Assembly: GCF_014174495.1 (NCBI RefSeq)
Contig: NZ_JACJHR010000036.1
Coordinates: 20,668 to 84,667, forward strand
Source: Amycolatopsis echigonensis
Lineage (GTDB): Bacteria > Actinomycetota > Actinomycetes > Mycobacteriales > Pseudonocardiaceae
Direction of reading: 5' to 3'
DNA length: 64,000 nucleotides
The notes beneath the pieces are model-generated. The model saw only the letters and a list, made by a program, of their open reading frames with translations. It did no database searches and was not told the origin of the DNA. Below are positions 56,975-64,000 of this stretch, one piece after another (the stretch's first letter is position 1; every line of letters begins with the position of its first letter). The position numbers and the translations under genes were made by a program.

Positions 56975-57556
56975 TCAGATCGTTTCCGGGTTAACGTCAA
57001 CCGCTGCGAAAAGAGTTCGTGCGCAGAGGTCCCGTAGTTCCTCGGTGCTGATCTTCGGTTCGTCCAGCCAGTCCAGGATCAGCGTCGCCACGAACGAAAG
57101 CCATCCTCGGACCGCCAGTCGAGTCGTGGGGGTGACCGGGCGCAGCAGGCTCACCGCGGACAGGATCCGTTCTGCGTTCGCTGCCATCCCGGCTTCGCAG
57201 ATCTCCCGGATCTCGCGGTCGGCGTCGCCTGCGCTGCGGTGCACGATGCGGTAGCCGTCCGGGTGGGTGCGGGCGAATTCCAGGTACACCTCAAGTCCGG
57301 CGCGCAGTTGCTCGGCCACCGGCAGCGCCGGGTCGGGTTCGCTCATTTTCAGCAGCTGGTCGCGCTGCTCGCGGACGATCGCGGCGAAGAAGTCCTTCTT
57401 GGTCGGGAAGTAGTGGTACAGCAGGCCGCGCGAGACGCCGGCGATTTCGGCGACTTCTTCGATCCACACCTCGTCGTACGGGCGGCCCGCGAACAGGCCG
57501 GCTCCGATGGTCAGCAGCTGTTCGCGCCGCTGTTCGGTGGTCAGGCGCGTCCGCAT
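56975..57556 (-). CDS. TetR-family regulator (Bm3R1-like position)
   Basis: A 193-residue TetR regulator: helix-turn-helix about residues 10-55 (IEEVAEIAGVSRGLLYHYFPTKKDFF), followed by a typical TetR_C_13-like domain with FARTHPDGYRIVH. It is divergent from a CYP102-like P450 gene, with a 78-bp gap containing two 20-bp matching operator candidates. This mirrors the arrangement in bacilli where a TetR protein (Bm3R1) represses the fatty-acid-hydroxylating P450 of this family and is released by fatty acids. Control by fatty acids here is inference. Confidence 0.92.
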   Translation of the reverse strand: MRTRLTTEQRREQLLTIGAGLFAGRPYDEVWIEEVAEIAGVSRGLLYHYFPTKKDFFAAIVREQRDQLLKMSEPDPALPVAEQLRAGLEVYLEFARTHPDGYRIVHRSAGDADREIREICEAGMAANAERILSAVSLLRPVTPTTRLAVRGWLSFVATLILDWLDEPKISTEELRDLCARTLFAAVDVNPETI

Positions 57557-57566
57557 CGCCCCAGCT

Positions 57567-57623
57567 TACTTGACACCGGTTCAGTAGCGGGGGATCGTGA
57601 CCCTATTGGATGTGGGTTCAGTA
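57567..57623. promoter_or_regulatory. Two 20-bp operator candidates in the tetR-P450 gap
   Basis: TACTTGACACCGGTTCAGTA (57567-57586) and TATTGGATGTGGGTTCAGTA (57604-57623) match at 14 of 20 positions, have the same length and share the right half GGTTCAGTA; each is an imperfect dyad TACTGAA/TTCAGTA. One lies near each start codon. They fit binding by the divergent TetR regulator. Confidence 0.75.
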
Positions 57624-57634
57624 GGGAGCGAACG

Positions 57635-59020
57635 TTGGACACCACCGCGATTCCGCACCGGCCGGGCAGGCTGCCCGTGGTCGGCGACCTGCTCGGGGCC
57701 AGCCTGCGCACGCCGCTGCAGAGCACCATGCGCGCCGGGGCGGGGCTCGGGCCGATCTTCACCCGCAAGTTCTTCGGTCTCGAGATCGTGTTCGTCGCCG
57801 GGATCGACCTGGTCACCGAGTTGAACGACGAGACGAGGTTCGGCAAGCACGTCGGGCTCGGCGTCGAGCGGTTGCGTGCGGTCGCTGGCGACGGGCTGTT
57901 CACGGCGCACACTCGCGAGCCGAACTGGCGCCTCGCCCACGACATCCTGCAGCCCGCGTTCTCCGCCGAGTCGATGCGCCGCTACCACTCGACGATGCTC
58001 GAGGTCGCCAGGGAACTGACCGCTGCGTGGGACCACGCGACCGGGCCGGTCGACGTCGCCGCCGACATGACGCGGCTGACCCTCGAAACGATCGGCCGCG
58101 CGGGCTTCGGCTACCGGTTCGGGTCGTTCGAACGGGCCGAACCGCATCCGTTCGTCACCGCGATGATCCGTGCGCTGCGGTACGCGCAGCTGGAGAACGT
58201 CAAGCTTCCGTTCGTGCGGCGCGCGCTGGCTGGGTCGGCGGCGCAGAACCAGGCCGACATCGCGACCATGACGAACCTGGTCGACGAGGTTATCGAGGCG
58301 CGGCGCAGGGAAGGCGGCGAGGCCCGTGACCTGCTTGGCCTGATGCTCACCGAGGGCCACCCGGAGACCGGCGAACAGCTCGATCCGGTGAACATTCGCA
58401 ACCAGGCCATCACTTTCGTCGTCGCGGGCCACGAGACGACGTCCGGTGCGCTGTCGTTCGCGCTGTACTACCTGACGCGCCACCCGGAGTTGCTGGAGAA
58501 GGCTCGCGCCGAAGTCGATGCGGTGTGGGGCGATCGCGAACCGGCTTTTGGCGACGTCGCGAAACTCCGGTACGTCCGCCGCGTTCTCGACGAGGCGATG
58601 CGGCTGTGGCCGACCGCGCCCGGCTACTCCCGGGAAGCCCGCGAAGACCTGGTGCTGGGCGGAAAATACCCGATGCGCAAGGGTGATTCGGTCATCGTGC
58701 CGCTGCCGATGCTCCACCGCGACCCGACGGTGTGGGGGCCGGATCCGGAGAAATTCGACCCGGACCGTTTCGAACCGGCGGCGGTGCGGAAGCGCCCGGC
58801 CCAGGCGTACAAACCGTTCGGCACCGGGGAACGCGCGTGCATCGGCCGCCAGTTCGCGTTGCACGAAGCCGTGCTGGCGTTGGGGATCATGGTGCAGCGC
58901 TACGACTTCGAGGCAGACCCGGCGTACGAGCTGAAGATCGCGGAATCGTTGACGCTGAAGCCGAGCGGGTTCACCGTCCGGCCGCGGATTCGGGAGCGGG
59001 CGACGGCCCTGACCGCTTGA
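57635..59020 (+). CDS. CYP102-like cytochrome P450 heme domain, without reductase
   Basis: A 461-residue P450. It resembles the heme domain of CYP102A1 (P450 BM3) along its whole length, including GDGLFTAHTREPNWRLAHDI, the I-helix AGHETTSGALSFALYYL (264-280), ExxR (Glu320, Arg323) and the heme loop FGTGERACIGRQF with Cys402. Unlike CYP102A1 it ends after the heme domain: no FMN/FAD reductase follows, so electrons must come from separate partners. TTG start at 57635 with GGGAG 7 nt upstream; homologues begin similarly with PHRPGRLPVVGDL. Expected to hydroxylate fatty acids or similar chains (family knowledge); the real substrate is unknown. Confidence 0.93.
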   Translation: MDTTAIPHRPGRLPVVGDLLGASLRTPLQSTMRAGAGLGPIFTRKFFGLEIVFVAGIDLVTELNDETRFGKHVGLGVERLRAVAGDGLFTAHTREPNWRLAHDILQPAFSAESMRRYHSTMLEVARELTAAWDHATGPVDVAADMTRLTLETIGRAGFGYRFGSFERAEPHPFVTAMIRALRYAQLENVKLPFVRRALAGSAAQNQADIATMTNLVDEVIEARRREGGEARDLLGLMLTEGHPETGEQLDPVNIRNQAITFVVAGHETTSGALSFALYYLTRHPELLEKARAEVDAVWGDREPAFGDVAKLRYVRRVLDEAMRLWPTAPGYSREAREDLVLGGKYPMRKGDSVIVPLPMLHRDPTVWGPDPEKFDPDRFEPAAVRKRPAQAYKPFGTGERACIGRQFALHEAVLALGIMVQRYDFEADPAYELKIAESLTLKPSGFTVRPRIRERATALTA

Positions 59021-59179
59021 TCCGCTGCCAGTTCCCCGGACAGCGTCTTGTGCATCGCCGCGCTATCTTTGTTCGGCCCGATTGCCGGCAATTGACCGAT
59101 TGGTGGCCGGGAGTTTGCTCGGGAACTCCACCGCGCTCATCGCGGACCTGCATCATGCGGCAGGGGAAGGAGTTCGACC

Positions 59180-59677
59180 GTGAAACCGATCGCGCGCACG
59201 GTCTTCAAGGCGCCGGCGAAGCTGTACGACCACGACCTGGGATGGTTGCTGGGCAAGCGGTTCCTGTGCCTGACCCATTTCGGCCGCAAGTCCGGTCGCC
59301 GATACCGGACGGTCCTGGAGGTGGTCGGCCTCCGCCCCGGAACCGGCGAGGTGCTGGCCATCGCCGGGCTGGGCCCGTCCTCGGACTGGTTCCGCAACAT
59401 CCAGGCGGCCCCCGCGGCGGAGGTCGCGATCGGCCGCCGAAAGTTCGTCCCCTCGTGCCGCATCCTCGACGAACCCGAAGCAGTCGACGCGATCGCCGAC
59501 TACGAACGGCGGAACCTGCTGCTGCGGCCGGTTTTGCGTCCCGTGCTGAGCAGGCTGCTGGGCTGGCGCTACGACGGCTCCGACGCGGCGCGGCACCGGT
59601 TGGTCCAGCAGTTGCCGATCGTCGCCTTCCGTCCTCGTGGCGGAGCCGAACCCGACCAAGAAGGTACTGACCGCTGA
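59180..59677 (+). CDS. Ddn-like F420(H2)-dependent nitroreductase/quinone reductase family protein
   Basis: A 165-residue protein of the deazaflavin-dependent nitroreductase (Ddn) split-barrel family. Typical segments are LTHFGRKSGRRYRTVLEVVG, DWFRNIQAAPAAEVAIGRR and the C-terminal VAFRPR. Such proteins use reduced F420 to reduce quinones or nitro compounds and may guard against redox stress. GTG start at 59180 with GGAAGGAG 7 nt upstream. Its stop overlaps the start of the NUDIX gene by one base (TGATG), so they are a two-gene operon. Confidence 0.88.
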   Translation: MKPIARTVFKAPAKLYDHDLGWLLGKRFLCLTHFGRKSGRRYRTVLEVVGLRPGTGEVLAIAGLGPSSDWFRNIQAAPAAEVAIGRRKFVPSCRILDEPEAVDAIADYERRNLLLRPVLRPVLSRLLGWRYDGSDAARHRLVQQLPIVAFRPRGGAEPDQEGTDR

Positions 59678-60132
59678 TGAACTACATCGCCGAACTGCGC
59701 GCACTAGTCGGCACCCGCCCGCTGATCCTGCCCGGCACGTCAGTGCTGATCGCCGACGAACGAGGCAGGCTGCTGCTGGTGTTCCGCGAGGAGAGCCAGG
59801 ACTGGGGGCTGCCCGGCGGATTCCTCGACCCCGGCGAGTCCTATGAGGACGCCGGCCGTCGCGAAGTACGCGAAGAAATCGGCTTGGTGGTACGGGATCT
59901 CGAACTGCTCGGCGTCTACTCCGGACCGGAGTACTTCTACCGCTACCCGCATGGCGACGAGGTCCACAACGTCACCGCGGCGTTTGCCGCGACCGTCGAG
60001 AACACCGACGTCACCGTGGACGGCACGGAGATCACCGGCTACGAGTTCTTCGACCTGGACCGTCTTCCGGACGACATCATCGCGCCGGAAAGGCCGATCG
60101 TCGAGGACTACGTGAAGCGGTTCGGCGGATAG
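59677..60132 (+). CDS. NUDIX hydrolase
   Basis: A 151-residue NUDIX pyrophosphohydrolase. The NUDIX box runs from GGFLDPGESYEDAG to RREVREEIG (47-69) with all acidic Mg-binding residues. Upstream strand LLLVFREESQDWGLPGG is like NADH pyrophosphatase or MutT-type enzymes. It hydrolyses a nucleoside diphosphate linked to another group; the substrate is not clear. Coupled by a 1-nt overlap to the Ddn-like gene, which suggests a shared housekeeping role in redox-cofactor or damaged-nucleotide clean-up (inference). Confidence 0.92.
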   Translation: MNYIAELRALVGTRPLILPGTSVLIADERGRLLLVFREESQDWGLPGGFLDPGESYEDAGRREVREEIGLVVRDLELLGVYSGPEYFYRYPHGDEVHNVTAAFAATVENTDVTVDGTEITGYEFFDLDRLPDDIIAPERPIVEDYVKRFGG

Positions 60133-60245
60133 GTTCTCGGTGCCGGGCCGACGAGTCAGTCGAGCGCTCATTTCCGGCTCGGCGAACTAGCTGCTTGCAC
60201 GTCGAGTGGTCCGGTCAATTATCGCCCGGCGTCGCGACCCGGCCA

Positions 60246-60275
60246 GTGGGCCTCGCCGCCAGCGACGAGGCCCAC
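60246..60275. terminator. Hairpin terminator after the HbpS-like gene
   Basis: GTGGGCCTCG (60246-60255) and CGAGGCCCAC (60266-60275) form a perfect 10-bp stem with a 10-nt loop, 12 bp after the stop of the HbpS-like gene (minus strand) and also downstream of the convergent NUDIX gene. Confidence 0.75.
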
Positions 60276-60287
60276 CGCACCAGTGCT

Positions 60288-60833
60288 TCACTTGCCGAGC
60301 GCGTCCACGCCCGCCTGGGCGAAGCTCTCGTCCTGCGCACCCGACGGCGCACCGGCCACGCCGACCGCCGCGATCGGGGCGTTGTTCGCGTCCACCGGGA
60401 CCGCTCCGGCGAGGAACAGGGTGCCCTTGATGTCCTTCAGGGTCGGGGTCTGCTGCAGCCGGCCGGTCAGCTCCGAGGTCTTGGCGTTCCACGAAACCGC
60501 GGTGAACGCCTTCTCTTCGGCCGACGAGTACGACTGCGGGCCCGCACCGTCGCCGCGCAGGGTCACGATGGTGTTGCCGTCGCGGTCGACCACCGCGACC
60601 GACACTTTCTGGCCCGCCTTCTCGGCGGCGGTGAGCGCGGCCTGCGCGGCCTTCTGCGCGGCGGCGATCGACAGGTGGGTGGTCTGGACCAGCCCGTTCG
60701 GCGCGGCTTGGGCAGGCGCGGCCGGAGCCGGGGTGGCGGCGTTGGCGGCCAGCGCGCCGGTGGTGGCGGCTCCGATCACGGCGAGTCCGCCGACGACGGT
60801 GGCGATGCGGGTCTTGGCGGTGAAGCTCTTCAT
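60288..60833 (-). CDS. Secreted HbpS/GlcG-family heme-binding-type protein
   Basis: A 181-residue exported protein. The signal peptide (MKSFTAKTRIATVVGGLAV and on to ALAANA, cleavage near residue 33) is followed by an Ala/Pro linker and a GlcG/HbpS domain (SIAAAQKAAQAALTAAEKAG, VAVVDRDGN, SAEEKAFTAVSWNAKTSEL, GALPVDANN-like APIAAVGVAGA). In Streptomyces reticuli HbpS binds heme outside the cell and modulates the SenS-SenR two-component system. Here a five-TM sensor kinase and a response regulator lie divergently 185 bp away, which is the same neighbourhood, and supports the assignment beyond the fold. Confidence 0.9.
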   Translation of the reverse strand: MKSFTAKTRIATVVGGLAVIGAATTGALAANAATPAPAAPAQAAPNGLVQTTHLSIAAAQKAAQAALTAAEKAGQKVSVAVVDRDGNTIVTLRGDGAGPQSYSSAEEKAFTAVSWNAKTSELTGRLQQTPTLKDIKGTLFLAGAVPVDANNAPIAAVGVAGAPSGAQDESFAQAGVDALGK

Positions 60834-60930
60834 CGGGGTGCTCCTTGGCTTGTCCGGCTCGATGCGTTCATCGTGCGTCCGGGACTGCCTTCGCCGGATC
60901 GGAGTCTCGGCTCGCCTCGCGGCGCGGAAC

Positions 60931-60968
60931 GGCCGACACTCAGGTCATCCGATCGGCTGATGTCGGCC
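60931..60968. promoter_or_regulatory. Inverted repeat in the hbpS-senSR gap
   Basis: GGCCGACA (60931-60938) and TGTCGGCC (60961-60968) are a perfect 8-bp inverted repeat with a 22-nt spacer that contains GATCGGCTGATG. It lies in the divergent gap and is a candidate site for the response regulator or for a redox-dependent repressor. Confidence 0.5.
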
Positions 60969-61017
60969 GGGTTCGCACAGGTCAGGTTCCAGAGCGGAAC
61001 GGAAACGGAGGGCGGCG

Positions 61018-62136
61018 ATGACCGATCGGGACGCGCGGTGGCTGGCCGCGACCATGCACACGGCGTTCTTTCTGCTGCTGGTCGCGTCGATCGTGCGGTT
61101 CCTCGACCACCATCACGGCGAGCCCGCCGCGCCGTGGGTGATCGCGCTGACCGGCTGCCTGGCCGCGGTCTACGCGGTCGGCCTGGTGCTGCGAGTCACC
61201 GGGCCCGAGCAGGTGACCGTGCCGTATCTGGCCTGGCTGACCGTCGTGACCGTGCTGTGGGTGGTGCTGGTGCTGCTCGCGCCGAGCTTCGCGTGGTGCG
61301 CGGTCCCGCTGTTCGTCACCGGCCTCCGCACGCTGCCCACCGGACCCGCATTAGTGCTGGTGACGCTGGTGACCGCACTGGTGGTGATCTCGCAGAACCG
61401 GCTGTCGACCGGCTTCGACCCGAACCTGACGATCGTCCCAGTGGCTGTCGCCGCCGTGACCGCCGCGGTGATCACGTACCTGCGCCGGCAGGCGGTCCGG
61501 TTGCGGGAAACCGAGCGTCGCGCGGGAATGCTGGACGAACGCCAGCGGCTGTCGCGCGAGATTCACGACGCATTGGCGCAAGGGCTGTCCAGTCAGGCGA
61601 TGCTGCTGCAGGCGGCCGACCGCGCGTGGGGCGACCCAGACCTGGCTCGTGAGCATTTGCATGCGGCACAACAGATCGGCACGCGCAACCTCGCCGAAGC
61701 CCGCGGCCTCGTGCAGGATCTGGCCCCCGCCGACCTCGACGGGCACTCGGTCGAGGAAGCCCTCCGGAACGTCGCCGAACGTGAACCGCAGCCGGTGCGC
61801 GTCCAGATCGACGGGCCCGCGCGGCCGCTGCCGAGCCGCGTGCAGTCCACTTTGGTGCGTATCGCGCAGGGCGCGCTGGCCAATGCGCGTGAACACGCCG
61901 ACGCGTCGGGAGTGGCGTTGACCCTCACCTACCTAGACGATGAGGTCGTGCTGGACATCACCGACGACGGCCGCGGGTTCGACCCTGCCACCCCGAGCGC
62001 CGACGGCCGCGGTCACGGCCTGCCCGCGATGCGCGCGCGGGCGGCGCAACTCGGCGGCCGGTTGACCGTCGAATCCGCGCCCGGACAGGGCACCGCCATC
62101 TCGGCTGCGATTCCGTTGGGACCAAGCCATGCCTGA
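61018..62136 (+). CDS. senS: SenS-like sensor histidine kinase (NarL-partner type)
   Basis: A 372-residue kinase. The first 155 residues hold five membrane segments (about 12-30, 40-60, 68-102, 108-125, 136-155), like SenS. HisKA_3 follows with the phospho-acceptor His183 (SREIHDALAQGLSSQ) and a HATPase_c domain with VLDITDDGRGFDP and GHGLPAMRARA. The extracellular loops are short, which fits detection via an accessory protein such as HbpS. ATG at 61018 with GGAGGGCGGCG upstream. It overlaps the regulator gene by 8 nt. The kinase role is clear; the heme/redox input is by analogy to the Streptomyces system. Confidence 0.9.
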   Translation: MTDRDARWLAATMHTAFFLLLVASIVRFLDHHHGEPAAPWVIALTGCLAAVYAVGLVLRVTGPEQVTVPYLAWLTVVTVLWVVLVLLAPSFAWCAVPLFVTGLRTLPTGPALVLVTLVTALVVISQNRLSTGFDPNLTIVPVAVAAVTAAVITYLRRQAVRLRETERRAGMLDERQRLSREIHDALAQGLSSQAMLLQAADRAWGDPDLAREHLHAAQQIGTRNLAEARGLVQDLAPADLDGHSVEEALRNVAEREPQPVRVQIDGPARPLPSRVQSTLVRIAQGALANAREHADASGVALTLTYLDDEVVLDITDDGRGFDPATPSADGRGHGLPAMRARAAQLGGRLTVESAPGQGTAISAAIPLGPSHA

Positions 62137-62764
62137 CGACCAGCCCATTCGCGTCGTGCTCTGCGACGACCACGCCATGGTCCGGGCCGGTCTGCGTGCG
62201 CTGCTGGCCGGTGCGGGCGGGATCGAGGTCATCGGCGAGGCGGCGACCGGGCAGGAAGCGATCAACCTCGCTGCGGCGTTGCGGCCGGATGTGGTTTTGA
62301 TGGATTTGCAGCTGGGCGACGGAATGGACGGAGTCGAGGCGATCCGGCGAATTCGTTCTGTTGCCGAGCCGCCTCGGGTGCTGGTTTTGACGACTTATGA
62401 CACGGACGCTGATATCACGCGATCTATTGAGGCTGGGGCTACGGGATACTTGCTGAAGGCTGAGTCCGCGGACGAGTTGTACGCGGCGATTCGGGCGGCC
62501 GCGGCTGGTCGGACTGCGTTGTCGGCTCCGGTGGCGGACCGGATGATGGCGCAGTTGCGTGCACCTCGGCCCGCGTTGACTGACCGGGAGCGGGACATTC
62601 TCGAGCAACTCGCGCAGGGGTTGGGGAATCGGGAGATCGCCCGGCGGTTGTTTATCAGCGAGGCTACGGTCAAGACGCATTTGGGGCGGATTTACGAGAA
62701 ATTGGGGGTGGATACGCGGGCAGGGGCGGTTGCGGTGGCTAAGGAGCAGCGGTTGTTGCCTTGA
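62129..62764 (+). CDS. senR: SenR-like NarL/FixJ-family response regulator
   Basis: A 211-residue regulator: receiver domain (1-120) with acidic pocket Asp13, Asp14, phospho-acceptor Asp59 and Lys109, then a LuxR-type helix-turn-helix (about 148-205; TDRERDILEQLAQGLGNREIARRLFISEATVKTHLGRIYEKLG). The ATG at 62129 overlaps the kinase stop by 8 nt. From residue 85 onwards the codons become noticeably T-rich at third positions compared with the first half and with the neighbouring genes. It is expected to control the divergent HbpS-like gene and possibly catalase/peroxidase genes elsewhere. Confidence 0.93.
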   Translation: MPDDQPIRVVLCDDHAMVRAGLRALLAGAGGIEVIGEAATGQEAINLAAALRPDVVLMDLQLGDGMDGVEAIRRIRSVAEPPRVLVLTTYDTDADITRSIEAGATGYLLKAESADELYAAIRAAAAGRTALSAPVADRMMAQLRAPRPALTDRERDILEQLAQGLGNREIARRLFISEATVKTHLGRIYEKLGVDTRAGAVAVAKEQRLLP

Positions 62765-62767
62765 CCG

Positions 62768-62866
62768 TGGTGGCGTGGGGTGCCCCGAAGAAAGCGTGGG
62801 GCCCCGAAGAAAGACGGTGGTTGCGCGGGGCGCCCCGAAGCTGAGTGTGACTACGGCGCGGGGGTG
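62768..62866. repeat. Dispersed palindromic repeat, family 2, second copy with tandem sub-repeats
   Basis: The element contains three imperfect copies of GGGGYGCCCCGAAG (from 62777, 62798 and 62827), and from 62817 to 62866 reads GTGGTTGCGCGGGGCGCCCC, CGAAGCTGAGTGTG and then CGCGGGGGTG, matching the start of the copy at 56749. The 24-bp hairpin of the first copy is not retained. It is followed by G/T-rich DNA to about 62950. Confidence 0.8.
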
Positions 62867-63140
62867 GTGTGGGTGCTGGGTGGGTTGGGAGCGTGGGCTG
62901 CGGTTTGGTGGGCGCGGGGTTTGGCTGCGTGGGCGAGTGGAGGTTGACGCCGAGTTGCACGTTCACCTCATCGGTTCCGCCGACGTAGGCACGGAAAGCG
63001 AGACTGGTGCCGAGGCCTGACTGGGCTCGGAAGCCGTGCTGGATCGCTGATGCCCGTTTCCGCTTACCCGCAGTGTACGAAGCTCCAGAAAGTTCACCCG
63101 GTAAGGTGGCGGCCGTTGTCCACAGCCAGGGAGCAGGGGT
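62867..63140. other. Gap between response regulator and glycosyltransferase genes
   Basis: The first 85 bp are G/T-rich like the spacer at 56843. The remainder, up to the ATG at 63141, has mixed composition and should hold the promoter of the glycosyltransferase gene; I see no clear -35/-10 pair. GGGAGCAGGGGT precedes the ATG. Confidence 0.5.
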
Positions 63141-64000
63141 ATGACGGCTGTCCACGCCGACATCGATTCGACAGTGCCGGAAGCGGATCGCCCGAAGCGG
63201 ACCCTGCCGGCGCTGCTCGCGTCGCTCGGGCTCCTCGTCGTGTTCCTCGCCGGCGCGTGGGCGGCCTGGTTCTTCACCATCGACGACGCGTTCATCAGCT
63301 TCCGCTACTCCGCGAATCTCGCGGCCGGCCACGGTCCGGTGTGGAATCTGCAGGGCCCGCCGGTCGAGGGCTTCACGAACTTCGCCTGGGTCGTGTGGGG
63401 CGCGCTGGGCTCGGTCCTCGGTGTCGCGCTGCCGTTGTTCACGAAGCTGACTTCGCTGGTACTCGGACTCCTCACGCTGGCGATGCTGCTGCGCGAAGGG
63501 CACCGCCGCGGCGGGATGCTGGGCCTGCTCGTCGGGGCGGGCGCGTACGTCGTGTTCCTTCCGACCTACTTCCACATCACCGGCGGCCTCGAAACCGCCG
63601 CGTTCGCCGCCGTGCTGCTCCGCGTCGTCGTGCTCGGACTGCGAGTCCTCGACGGGACGCAGCTGCGCGCGTGGGAACCGCCGGTCCTGCTGGTCCTGCT
63701 CGGCATGATCCGCCCGGAGGGTGCGCTGGCCGCGCTGCCGGTGGTCCTGTGGTGGCTGGTTCGGCAGCGCGGCCGGGCCCAGTGGCTGTGGACGGGGGCC
63801 GCGGCGCTGGTCGGCGCGGGGTATTTCGTCTGGCGCTGGCAATTTTACGGCCAGCTGCTGCCCAATACCTTCTACGTGAAGTTCGGCAACCTCTCGCTCG
63901 GCTGGATCTGGACGAAGCACACGACGCTGGTCCTTCTGCCCTTGCTCCTGCTGACCCTCTCGCTGCTGTTCCGCCGGGCAACGCGCGCGGTTGGCGTACT
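63141..64000 (+). CDS. GT-C membrane arabinofuranosyltransferase-like protein (AftB-type), N-terminal part
   Basis: The first 286 residues of a polytopic membrane protein that runs off the right edge. After a polar N-terminus and TM1 (about 25-47) comes FTIDDAFISFRYSANLAAGHG and VEGFTNFAWVVWG, the extracytoplasmic Asp-Asp loop (Asp48-Asp49) typical of AftB/GT89 terminal beta-1,2-arabinofuranosyltransferases and related GT-C enzymes that use polyprenyl-phosphate-arabinose. At least five further hydrophobic segments follow. This family belongs to arabinogalactan-containing actinomycetes and decorates the cell wall. The C-terminal soluble domain is outside the window. Related GT-C proteins with other sugars cannot be excluded. 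Confidence 0.82.
   Translation, partial: MTAVHADIDSTVPEADRPKRTLPALLASLGLLVVFLAGAWAAWFFTIDDAFISFRYSANLAAGHGPVWNLQGPPVEGFTNFAWVVWGALGSVLGVALPLFTKLTSLVLGLLTLAMLLREGHRRGGMLGLLVGAGAYVVFLPTYFHITGGLETAAFAAVLLRVVVLGLRVLDGTQLRAWEPPVLLVLLGMIRPEGALAALPVVLWWLVRQRGRAQWLWTGAAALVGAGYFVWRWQFYGQLLPNTFYVKFGNLSLGWIWTKHTTLVLLPLLLLTLSLLFRRATRAVGV

Noticed and set aside
1..64000. CRISPR array, prophage, integrase or insertion sequence
   Set aside because: I saw no regularly spaced direct repeats, phage structural genes, integrases or transposases. The only repeats are short palindromic elements.

Overview
The window is very GC-rich DNA, with strong G/C preference at third codon positions and many GTG and TTG starts. 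Its gene families point to an actinomycete of the Pseudonocardiaceae, probably Amycolatopsis or a close relative (inference). The pointers are a type VII (WXG100-like) effector locus, an arabinofuranosyltransferase-like GT-C protein, a DUF574 methyltransferase, a DUF5701 protein, an HbpS/SenS/SenR-like redox system and two families of dispersed palindromic repeats. I found no rRNA, tRNA, CRISPR array or intact insertion sequence.

1-17,000 is mostly catabolic. Going leftwards on the minus strand from 16,953 there is a meta-cleavage pathway for homoprotocatechuate: a FAH-RraA fusion, a GntR regulator, a DHDPS-like aldolase, HpaE and HpaD. It is followed by a FeaR/AraC-type regulator, a MoaF-NTF2 pair and a Liv-type ABC importer whose permease and ATPase are fused. 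A copper amine oxidase, also on minus, is cut by the left edge. Together these suggest uptake of an aromatic amine (tyramine- or dopamine-like) or a related acid, oxidative deamination, and ring cleavage. The ring hydroxylase is not in the window. A shared sequence motif lies upstream of the amine oxidase, moaF and the importer. Three short-chain dehydrogenases, a TetR regulator and an NTF2 protein sit inside this region.

17,199-20,214 is a four-gene module: an SseB/SAV_915-like protein, a small EspC-like helical protein, a WXG-type protein with a glycine-rich hydrophobic C-terminus, and a two-TM protein. It looks like a type VII effector with partner and possible immunity protein and is the best candidate for an undescribed system. 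20,335-31,165 holds a DmpA-type peptidase with TetR and an APC permease, a luciferase-like oxidoreductase, an ABC exporter coupled to a secreted YncE/phosphoesterase protein, and a secreted lipase.

31,271-41,086 has an IclR-controlled E1 alpha/E1 beta/lipoyl-carrier operon, an AhpD-like protein, a DMT exporter, and an IorAB-like molybdenum hydroxylase divergent from an AcoR-like regulator with a degenerate AAA+ domain. Two decayed regulator genes occur in the gaps. 41,691-48,878 is rich in antibiotic-resistance-like families: an APH-type kinase, a MerR regulator fused to a beta-sliding-clamp-like domain, a nucleotidyltransferase, a Vat-like acetyltransferase, a DUF5701 protein, and TetR plus a DHA2 drug exporter.

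48,970-64,000 contains small regulator/enzyme pairs (MarR/hydrolase, WYL/VOC), a GGDEF protein with a degenerate EAL domain, a stand-alone CYP102-like P450 with divergent TetR and two matching 20-bp candidate operators, a Ddn-like reductase with NUDIX hydrolase, the HbpS-like/sensor kinase/response regulator locus, and the start of an AftB-like glycosyltransferase cut by the right edge. Several gene pairs in the window face each other across good hairpin terminators, and several divergent pairs share palindromic candidate operators.
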